The notes below the pieces were generated by a model. That model ran no database searches. It was not told the origin of the DNA and saw only the letters and a program-made list of their open reading frames with translations. A stretch of 13,619 nt of DNA from CAZPWQ01 sp964590495 (GTDB lineage Bacteria > Bacteroidota > Rhodothermia > Balneolales > Balneolaceae). A program made the translations under genes and the position numbers. Location of the stretch: the NCBI GenBank assembly GCA_964590495.1, contig CAZPWQ010000098.1, positions 1 through 13,619 on the forward strand, given 5' to 3'. Position 1 is the stretch's first letter. Each line of letters starts with the position of its first letter. Shown here piece after piece: positions 1 through 6,056 of the stretch.

Positions 1-163
1 TTTCCACAATAAACCGGTGCTTTTCTTCCTGAGCCTCCTCAAGAGTCATCGAGAAGTCTCCATTATACATGGCTCCACTAAAATCCCCCATTTCACCTAT
101 ACTAAGCCTGAAAATTTTGTCGATAGTACTGTACGTAAAATCCAAGTCCTGTTTATCAGCCAT
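1..163 (-). CDS. Probable CFA-synthase-like SAM-dependent methyltransferase, N-terminal fragment
   Basis: Reading the minus strand from the ATG at 163-161 gives 54 uninterrupted codons to the left edge of the window, so the gene is cut off and only its N-terminus is seen. The peptide starts MADKQDLDFTYSTID and contains DFSGAMYNGDFS followed by LEEAQEEKHRFI. From memory this matches the segment just before the SAM-binding glycine motif in methyltransferases of the cyclopropane-fatty-acyl-phospholipid synthase superfamily, where a substrate-side helix ends in a KH-F/Y-I pattern. The catalytic and SAM-binding parts lie outside the window, so substrate and activity cannot be judged. The start is the only ATG near the beginning of this frame; no Shine-Dalgarno is evident. 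It is divergent from lexA, with about 280 bp between them. The coding call is fairly safe; the family is tentative. Confidence 0.5.
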   Translation of the reverse strand, partial: MADKQDLDFTYSTIDKIFRLSIGEMGDFSGAMYNGDFSMTLEEAQEEKHRFIVE

Positions 164-322
164 AATAGGTTTGTTTAAAGCGTAGTAAGTCTTTAAATAA
201 GTTTTGGTATAGCTACTAATTTATCTTTCACTTTTAAGTGGAAGTATTATAACAATCTTAACAGAAGAAAATGTTTCTTACTTTTAACATTATGAGCAAC
301 CGGACCAGTAACTAAGCTACAA

Positions 323-363
323 GGGAGCTCTGCTCCCGCCTCTTCATCGGGAGCAAAGCTCCC
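323..363 (+). terminator. Double hairpin / possible intrinsic terminator or REP-like element
   Basis: Arms at 323-338 and 348-363 are complementary over 16 bp with one mismatch (C330/A356) around a 9-nt loop, and a T-rich run follows at about 371-388. Each arm is also a hairpin by itself: GGGAGC-TCT-GCTCCC and GGGAGC-AAA-GCTCCC. The T-rich side makes it a plus-strand terminator in form, but no plus-strand gene lies upstream in the window, so it may terminate a leader or antisense RNA, or be a dispersed palindromic element. The rest of the non-coding stretch 164-446 shows only AT-rich sequence and the palindrome described next. Confidence 0.5.
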
Positions 364-390
364 TCAGAACTGTCTTTTTATTTTTATTTC

Positions 391-440
391 ATATAATTAA
401 TTATATATTTCATGTGTTTTTTCATATTAATTCGTATAAT
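391..440 (+). promoter_or_regulatory. Putative lexA promoter/operator region
   Basis: A perfect 16-bp AT palindrome (ATATAATTAATTATAT) occupies 391-406, and a perfect -10 hexamer TATAAT sits at 435-440, only 6 bp before the chosen lexA ATG at 447. No convincing -35 box lies 16-18 bp upstream. If the hexamer is used, transcription would begin at or very near the start codon and the mRNA would be leaderless. LexA proteins usually repress their own genes through dyad operators, so the palindrome is a candidate site, but it does not resemble the LexA boxes I know from other phyla and may be ordinary AT-rich promoter DNA. Confidence 0.3.
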
Positions 441-446
441 GACAAC

Positions 447-1091
447 ATGAAATCACTTACAGAAAAACAAAAGAAGCTCTGGGAGTTTATCCTGGTCTAT
501 TATGAAGAGCATGAAATGTTTCCAGGCTATGCCGAGATGCAGGAGGAATTCGGTTACAGCTCCTCCAACAGCATCTATCAGCATCTGAACAGCCTGGAGA
601 GAAAAAATTACCTGACCAAGCACGGCCGGGGCAACTACGACATCCATCCCACCAAACGGTCGCAGCTGAACGGGTTTTTCCCGGGCATTCCGGTGAAGGG
701 ACGTATCGCAGCCGGTGGCATGCATGAGGCGATCAGCGAAAACCTCGGTCACCTGCCCGTGGAAATCCACCCGGCAAAGTCCGATCACTACTTTGCCCTG
801 ATTGTTGACGGGGAAAGTATGCTGGAGGCGGATATACGCGACGGAGATTATATCCTTATTGATCCCCGCGAGCCGAACGACGGGGAGATCGGTGCCATAT
901 TATACAACGGGGAAACAACCCTGAAGACAATACGAAAGCAACCGGACGGTATTCTGCTGCAGCCGGAGAATCCGGATTATGATCCGATCCATATCACCCC
1001 CGACGAATGGGAACAGGTCACGGTGTTCGGTACGTTCGTCGGAAAGGCCTGGAAACACAACGGCAACTGGGGATTGATCTTTCGATCGTGA
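447..1091 (+). CDS. lexA: LexA-family SOS repressor / self-cleaving S24 peptidase
   Basis: The protein is 214 residues, close to the usual 200-210 for LexA. Residues 1-65 form the winged helix-turn-helix DNA-binding domain (KSLTEKQKKLWEF and the YAEMQEEFGYSS helix). The linker leads to the self-cleavage site GRIAAG, with predicted cut Ala89-Gly90, and the peptidase domain has nucleophile Ser124 (DGESM) and general base Lys160 (ETTLKTI), spaced as in E. coli LexA (Ala84-Gly85, Ser119, Lys156). It should repress SOS genes and cleave itself when stimulated by RecA-ssDNA filaments. An in-frame GTG at 414 would add 11 residues (FFHINSYNDN and the like) that look unlike LexA and overlap a probable -10 box, so I use the ATG at 447, which matches the canonical N-terminus. 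No adjacent SOS gene is seen. The downstream hairpin suggests it is transcribed alone. Confidence 0.93.
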   Translation: MKSLTEKQKKLWEFILVYYEEHEMFPGYAEMQEEFGYSSSNSIYQHLNSLERKNYLTKHGRGNYDIHPTKRSQLNGFFPGIPVKGRIAAGGMHEAISENLGHLPVEIHPAKSDHYFALIVDGESMLEADIRDGDYILIDPREPNDGEIGAILYNGETTLKTIRKQPDGILLQPENPDYDPIHITPDEWEQVTVFGTFVGKAWKHNGNWGLIFRS

Positions 1092-1099
1092 GATCGGTA

Positions 1100-1116
1100 G
1101 GCAGGAGCAGTTGGCA
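1100..1116 (-). repeat. Copy 1 of a dispersed intergenic repeat
   Basis: On the minus strand this reads TGCCAACTGCTCCTGCC. It matches 16 of 17 bases of the plus-strand sequence at 8679-8695. Both copies lie just after the stop codon of a gene, within pyrimidine-rich CTGCC/GCCAAC-type sequence that extends some bases beyond the match. It looks like a fragment of a dispersed intergenic repeat family rather than a coding or regulatory site. Confidence 0.45.
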
Positions 1117-1164
1117 AGAGGCAGTGTGACTCCGCATATTAGCTTTTGCGACCCGGTGATTCCC

Positions 1165-1197
1165 AGACCTGTCAGGTTTTCAAAACCTGACAGGTCT
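1165..1197 (+). terminator. Intrinsic terminator between convergent lexA and cphA
   Basis: Perfect 16-bp inverted repeat: left arm 1165-1180 (AGACCTGTCAGGTTTT), one central base, right arm 1182-1197. In RNA the stem would be the GC-richer outer part with a loop from TTTTCAAAA. T-rich sequence (CTTTGTCTT) follows on the plus strand, so it best terminates lexA; being symmetrical and placed between convergent genes, it may also stop cphA transcripts from the other side, though no T-run follows on that strand. Confidence 0.8.
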
Positions 1198-1241
1198 TTG
1201 TCTTAAAAGACCAAGTCCCAGAAAACTTTTCGCGCTACTGC

Positions 1242-3935
1242 TTACTGAATACTACTGTGCAACAATTTCACTTCGGCAGGTAAGCCATTTTTGCGGACCT
1301 TTTTTACTGTATGCAGGCGGCTGTTTTCCTCGCTTGCGTGTTGTTGTTTCACCATATCGAGCACCTCATCAACTTGCTCTACACAAAGCACGACCAGACT
1401 ATCGGGCTTTGCGGTTTCCATGGCATATAATACGGCCTCTTTCTCATCGGGGATAACTTCCACTTCCGGATTATAAGATGATCTCTGTATACCCTGTCTT
1501 ATAATTTCTATTGCCTCTCCGGGTTCTTTACCTCGCAGATCGGCATCTTCACGGATAATTACTTTATCGAATATTTCTGCTGAAAGCCGGCCTATTTCCA
1601 GATTGTCTTCTTCTCTCCGGTCCCCGATACCGGTAACGACTCCGGTTTTATAACGATAAAACGAACAATCGATAAATTTTTTGACAGCTGTCATGGCAGC
1701 CGGATTGTGAGCATAATCCACCAGCACGTCATATGTTTCAAAGCTGAACAGATTCATCCGACCGGGTGTTTGCTCCGGGGAGGGTTCAAAACTTTTCAGC
1801 GATTCCATGATATCCGCCGGGGCAATATTTTGGGTATAGACGGCAGCTACAGCAACTAATATGTTTTCGATCATAAATCCGGCCCGTCCCCCAAAACTGA
1901 GCGGAATATTTTCAGCTTTTCCAATTTCATGAGTTGTATTTCCATCCCGAATAAAAATTTGAGGTTCATCGAAAAAAACGCTAATACCTCCGGCTTCGCA
2001 GTGCGCTTTCACATTCGGATTACCGGGATCCATACAAAATAAGACTACATTGCAATTGCTGCGAACGTTTTTCCGCATGGCATATACCCGGTCGTCATCG
2101 GCGTTGAGTACAGCATGACCACCGGAGCGAACACTTTCCGGCACAACAGATTTAAGTCGGGCCATCTGTGATAGATCATCAATCCCGTTTATGCCCAGGT
2201 GATCGGAGGCTACATTAGTAACCACGCCCACATCGCACCGGTCGAACCCCAGCCCCTCACGCAATATGCCGCCGCGTGCACACTCGAAAACCACCGTATT
2301 AACGGTTGGATCTTTAAGTACAAGCTCAGCACTTCTCGGGCCGCCACAGTCCCCCTTCATTATTCGTTTACCGTTTATATATATCCCCTCTGTCGTAGTA
2401 GATCCCACATTGCGCCCACACCTTGTCATAATATGAGAAATAAGGCGGGTGGTAGTTGTTTTTCCGTTTGTTCCCGTAACAGCGATGACAGGAATACGAC
2501 TTTTAGTTTCCGGCGGAAAAAGCATGTCCAGAACAGGAGCCGCTACGTTTCGGGATTTTCCTTTCGAGGGAGACAGATGCATACGAAATCCCGGTGCTGC
2601 ATTCACCTCAAGTATCACACCCCCTGTTTCCAGTAATGGTTGTTCCAGCGTAGTAGCCATTACATCAATACCGCAAATATCCAGGCCAACCACTTTGCTT
2701 ATTCGTTCGGCTATCGCTTTCACTTCGGGATGGACCCGGTCGGTGACATCTTCCGCCGTACCTCCTTTGCTCAGGTTTGCGGCATGATCCAGATAAAGTA
2801 TTTCTCCGTCGGGCAATACCGTATCAAGAGTGTAATCTTTGCGGGATAATATAGCCTTGGCACTCACACCGATCATAATTTTGGTAAGAGGTTTTTCGTG
2901 ACCTTCGCCACGGGATGGATCCTGGTTTACTCTCTCTACCAACTGTTGAATGGTCGACTCCCCGTCTCCATTTACACGGGCGGGAGTTCTTTTGGCAGCT
3001 GCCACTAATTTATTGTCCACAGTCAGCAGCCGGTAATCTTTGCCGGGGATATGGCGTTCTACAATAACCTCCCCGGAAATTTCAGAAGCCGAACTAAATG
3101 CTTTTTTCACTTCATTCCAGGATTGAATATTGGTCATAACGCCCCGTCCCTGATTGCCGGAGACCGGCTTTACGACCAGCGGGAAACCTATTCTGTCAAT
3201 AATATTTTTCAGATCGCTGACAGTATCGATTACTCCGCCTTCGGCAACGGGTATTGACATTTCGAGGAAACGATTCCGGCAGGCTTTTTTATCACAAGCC
3301 AGTTCCACGGCCATAGTACTTGTGGAGGAAGTAATCGTAGCCCCGATCTTTTTCTGATAGCAGCCGTAGCCGAGCTGATATGTTGAATCCGCCAGTTTTA
3401 TAGAAGGAATACCGCGTGCCTCAGCCTCCCTGAGCAGGGAAGCAGTACTGGGACCGGGCATATTTCGAAGGTTCGTCTCTCGTATATCTTGAACATGTTT
3501 ATCAATATTCATAGTCGTCCCGTCTATTAGGCCGCGGGCGATAGATATCGCCTTTTCAGCCGCAAGACGTCCGGATTCTTCATCAACACACTCAAAGATC
3601 ACATCATATTGACCTTTTGTGTCCGTACCGCGGGTGCGACCGAAACCAACCTTCATGCCGGCCATATATTGCAGTTCCAGGGCGATATGCTCTATGACAT
3701 GACCCATCCACGTACCCCGCCTTACTCTGCGAAAAAAACCACCCGGTTCACCTACGGAGCATTGATGTTTATAAAGACCGGGTAACTCTTTTTTCATGCG
3801 TTCATAGAAACAATCGATCTGGTCGGTTGGTTTTGTTTCCAGTTCCTCCAGATCAAGTTGCATTACAACCAGCCGGTGTTTTTTTACAGACCAATAATTA
3901 GGTCCGGAAGTAAATTTGATATTCAGGATGTGCAT
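1242..3935 (-). CDS. cphA: Cyanophycin synthetase (CphA1 type)
   Basis: This 897-residue enzyme polymerises Asp and Arg into multi-L-arginyl-poly-L-aspartate, adding Asp to the backbone and then Arg to its side-chain carboxylate with two ATP per unit. All three CphA1 domains are present. The N domain (about 1-165) begins with the family hallmark GPNYWSVKKH (11-20) and carries GGFFRRVRRGTWMGHVIEH (65-83), including an HxxEH motif at 79-83. The ATP-grasp domain (about 215-475) has VVKPVSGNQGRGV (254-266) and EVNAAPGFRMHL (443-454). The Mur-ligase-like domain (about 482-870) has the P-loop TGTNGKTTTTR (487-497) and DYAHNPAAM (740-748). The intact second ATP site argues against CphA2, which has lost it. 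Length is near the usual 870-900. The ATG gives the canonical N-terminus. It is divergent from cphB across 109 bp and convergent with lexA. Confidence 0.96.
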   Translation of the reverse strand: MHILNIKFTSGPNYWSVKKHRLVVMQLDLEELETKPTDQIDCFYERMKKELPGLYKHQCSVGEPGGFFRRVRRGTWMGHVIEHIALELQYMAGMKVGFGRTRGTDTKGQYDVIFECVDEESGRLAAEKAISIARGLIDGTTMNIDKHVQDIRETNLRNMPGPSTASLLREAEARGIPSIKLADSTYQLGYGCYQKKIGATITSSTSTMAVELACDKKACRNRFLEMSIPVAEGGVIDTVSDLKNIIDRIGFPLVVKPVSGNQGRGVMTNIQSWNEVKKAFSSASEISGEVIVERHIPGKDYRLLTVDNKLVAAAKRTPARVNGDGESTIQQLVERVNQDPSRGEGHEKPLTKIMIGVSAKAILSRKDYTLDTVLPDGEILYLDHAANLSKGGTAEDVTDRVHPEVKAIAERISKVVGLDICGIDVMATTLEQPLLETGGVILEVNAAPGFRMHLSPSKGKSRNVAAPVLDMLFPPETKSRIPVIAVTGTNGKTTTTRLISHIMTRCGRNVGSTTTEGIYINGKRIMKGDCGGPRSAELVLKDPTVNTVVFECARGGILREGLGFDRCDVGVVTNVASDHLGINGIDDLSQMARLKSVVPESVRSGGHAVLNADDDRVYAMRKNVRSNCNVVLFCMDPGNPNVKAHCEAGGISVFFDEPQIFIRDGNTTHEIGKAENIPLSFGGRAGFMIENILVAVAAVYTQNIAPADIMESLKSFEPSPEQTPGRMNLFSFETYDVLVDYAHNPAAMTAVKKFIDCSFYRYKTGVVTGIGDRREEDNLEIGRLSAEIFDKVIIREDADLRGKEPGEAIEIIRQGIQRSSYNPEVEVIPDEKEAVLYAMETAKPDSLVVLCVEQVDEVLDMVKQQHASEENSRLHTVKKVRKNGLPAEVKLLHSSIQ

Positions 3936-4044
3936 GAGCGCTCTCTTTTTGGGAAATATTGTAGTATTTTAAAGGTTATTTACCTCAATAAGTTCCTTTG
4001 TTAAATTACCTGTATTAACCAGTTATATATTTTAAATAATCAAT
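3936..4044. promoter_or_regulatory. Divergent cphA-cphB intergenic region
   Basis: The 109 bp between the two start codons must hold the 5' ends and probably the promoters of both cyanophycin genes, allowing joint control of synthesis and breakdown. It is strongly AT-rich. A TTGTTA at 3998-4003 and TATATA near 4024 face cphB, but the 20-bp spacing is poor. I see no clear ARG box, riboswitch or strong dyad; only a small AGGT/ACCT inverted repeat at 3973-3985. Confidence 0.35.
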
Positions 4045-4938
4045 ATGACGACGCCCGAAGGTACATTAATCGCAATTGGTGGGAATGAAGAAAAGGAATT
4101 CACCAAAATAGATGAAAAATTCCAGCCCGATTTCGGAGAAGGCGGTATCCTGCACCATATTATAAAACATGCCGGAGGTCCCGAAAGCCGGATAGAAGTC
4201 ATCACCAGTGCGACCGTTATCCCCAAAGTGGTGGGGGAAAAATATATTGAAACCTTAAGAAAACTGGGAGCGAATAATGTGGGCGTTTTGGATATAAGGG
4301 ATCGCGAGATTGCAGATACCTCTAAAGTTTTGAAGAGAATAGAGGATGCGGACGCAATACTTTTCTCCGGCGGCGATCAAAGTCAGATCAGCCATTTTAT
4401 CAAGGATACCAGGTTACATGAATTAATTCTCGACCGTTATGTAAATGAAAAACTTGTTATAGCCGGAACAAGTGCGGGAGCTGTTGTAATGGCAGAGAAA
4501 ATGATTACAGGAGGAAGAAATGCGAATGTCCTGAGAAAGAGTGATCTGAAGATGGGAGAAGGTATCGGCTTAATGAAGCAGGTTATTTTTGACAGCCATT
4601 TTATCCGGCGTGGCCGTTTCGGAAGACTGGCAGAGGCCACGGCTTGTTACCCCGATAAATTGGGCATTGGCCTGGGTGAAGATACCGGTGTAATTATAAC
4701 AGAAGGAAATATTTGTGAGATTATCGGCTCGGGGATGGTTGTTCTGTTTGACGGCAGTAAACTGAGCTTTAACCAATATCACAACCTGAAGGAGAATATG
4801 GCTGTCTCGCTTGCTAATTTAACAGTCCACATCATGGCTACCGGTGACAAATATTACATCCGTGAAAAAAAAGCGGAAATATATAATAACCCCCTGTATT
4901 ACCAGGCAGATGGGGAAAAAATCATAAGATCTGAATAA
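4045..4938 (+). CDS. cphB: Cyanophycinase, peptidase family S51
   Basis: The 297-residue protein is a serine exopeptidase of family S51 that degrades cyanophycin into beta-Asp-Arg dipeptides. The N-terminal strand GTLIAIGGNEEKE starts the flavodoxin-like fold; GGDQ lies at 109-112. The nucleophile elbow GTSAGA puts the serine at 143, followed by the family motif DSHFIRRGRFGRL (183-195) with His185 and by GLGEDTG with Glu212. The Ser-His-Glu spacing (42 and 69 residues from the serine) equals the Ser132/His174/Glu201 triad I recall for the Synechocystis enzyme. The ATG at 4045 gives a normal N-terminus; no Shine-Dalgarno is present. No signal peptide is seen, so it should act in the cytosol on CphA granules. 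Its last 17 bp overlap the 3' end of the convergent isoaspartyl peptidase gene. Confidence 0.95.
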   Translation: MTTPEGTLIAIGGNEEKEFTKIDEKFQPDFGEGGILHHIIKHAGGPESRIEVITSATVIPKVVGEKYIETLRKLGANNVGVLDIRDREIADTSKVLKRIEDADAILFSGGDQSQISHFIKDTRLHELILDRYVNEKLVIAGTSAGAVVMAEKMITGGRNANVLRKSDLKMGEGIGLMKQVIFDSHFIRRGRFGRLAEATACYPDKLGIGLGEDTGVIITEGNICEIIGSGMVVLFDGSKLSFNQYHNLKENMAVSLANLTVHIMATGDKYYIREKKAEIYNNPLYYQADGEKIIRSE

Positions 4939-5842
4939 AAGAATTCCGGTCGCTTTTCATCCCCCGGTACATCCCTTCGGAAATAAACGGCATTGCGATA
5001 TTTCCGGCCGGATCTATCGCAATCAGTCCGCCTTCGCCGCCCATCCTCTTCAACTGTTTTTTTATCACTTCGCCGGCGGCTCGTTTCAGGTTCATCCCGC
5101 CGTAGGCCATACGGCACGAAACATCGTACGCCGCTACACTGCGTATAAAATACTCGCCAATACCTGTACATGACACTGCACAGGTATTGTTATTGGCATA
5201 GGTTCCCGCCCCGATTAAAGGACTGTCGCCCACGCGTCCCCACGCTTTATTGGTCATTCCGCCGGTAGAAGTTGCGGCAGCTAAATTGCCTTTGCTGTCT
5301 ACTGCCACCGCACCTACCGTACCGTGCTGATCGTTACCTGATGAATGATCCAGCTTCACCTTCCCGCTTCCTTTTATCTCGTTCCACTGTTCATAGCGAT
5401 GCTGTGTGAAAAAGTACGATGACGGCATAAATTCAATGTCCTGTTGACGCGCATATTCCATGGCTTCATCACCTGCAAGAAATACAAATTCCATATTCTG
5501 CAGTATATCTTTAGCGAACAACACCGGGTTTTTAACACCCCGGATACCTGCCACAGCCCCCGCCTCCAGGTTTTTCCCATCCATAACAACGGCATCCATT
5601 TCATGTTCACCTTTCGCGGTAAAGACTGATCCTTTTCCGGCATTGAACAGGTCACAATCTTCAAGGACACAAACAGCCTTCGTCACGGCTTCCAGCGCCG
5701 GACTTCCATTCTTCAGTAAAGCAAAACTTTTATCCAGTGCTTCCTGCAAAGCATCCAGATAAAATTTCTTGATTTCAGGATTTCGGATGTCAGGGGAAAT
5801 CGCTCCTGATCCGCCATGCACTGCTATAGCCGGGATAATCAT
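4922..5842 (-). CDS. iaaA: Isoaspartyl peptidase / plant-type L-asparaginase (Ntn hydrolase, family T2)
   Basis: The 306-residue precursor belongs to the N-terminal-nucleophile asparaginases. It opens with AIAVHGGSGAI, carries FNAGKGSVF (66-74), MDAVVMDG, and the autocleavage site HGTVGAVAVD, with cleavage predicted between Gly174 and Thr175 to free the catalytic threonine (E. coli IaaA cuts at Gly178-Thr179). GRVGDSPLIGAGTYA (202-216) and CTGIGEYFIR (225-234) are the substrate-binding loops. The family hydrolyses isoaspartyl dipeptides; beside cphA and cphB the likely substrate is beta-Asp-Arg released by cyanophycinase, giving free Asp and Arg. No signal peptide precedes the start, so it should be cytosolic, unlike secreted relatives. 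The TGA stop lies inside the cphB coding region, so the two genes overlap tail to tail by 17 bp. The symbol follows the E. coli orthologue family. Confidence 0.93.
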   Translation of the reverse strand: MIIPAIAVHGGSGAISPDIRNPEIKKFYLDALQEALDKSFALLKNGSPALEAVTKAVCVLEDCDLFNAGKGSVFTAKGEHEMDAVVMDGKNLEAGAVAGIRGVKNPVLFAKDILQNMEFVFLAGDEAMEYARQQDIEFMPSSYFFTQHRYEQWNEIKGSGKVKLDHSSGNDQHGTVGAVAVDSKGNLAAATSTGGMTNKAWGRVGDSPLIGAGTYANNNTCAVSCTGIGEYFIRSVAAYDVSCRMAYGGMNLKRAAGEVIKKQLKRMGGEGGLIAIDPAGNIAMPFISEGMYRGMKSDRNSFIQIL

Positions 5843-5943
5843 AATGGTATATTTGTTGGATTCTGCATTCCAATAGACCGTATTAACATTTCTGAAACCT
5901 GCAGCGATCTGTCAAGTTTAGAAATTCTGTTTCCGCCACAAAT

Positions 5944-5972
5944 TTGTAAGGATAAACAAAGAATGCTATAAA
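5944..5972 (+). promoter_or_regulatory. Possible promoter for the DUF5916 gene
   Basis: TTGTAA (5944-5949) and TATAAA (5967-5972) are separated by 17 bp, a good sigma-70-like arrangement facing the gene at 6057, giving a leader of about 80 bases. TAAATTTC at 5969-5976 also resembles the Bacteroidota -7 element TAnnTTTG. The rest of the 214-bp divergent gap (5843-6056) shows no other clear structure. This is a pattern match only. Confidence 0.3.
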
Positions 5973-6056
5973 TTTCCTTCAGATTTACTTTTTATGTTAT
6001 AAGTTTACAGGATGATTGGGCATTAGAGTATTATTTCTATTAAAATTCAGCCATAT

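Noticed and set aside
414..446. 11-residue extension of LexA from a GTG at 414.
   Set aside because: It overlaps a likely -10 box, and the peptide is unlike LexA, whose normal start aligns with the ATG at 447.
2199..2849. Open frames on the plus strand opposite cphA.
   Set aside because: They lie wholly within the strongly conserved cphA coding region, have no recognisable domains and an unnatural composition: antisense shadows.
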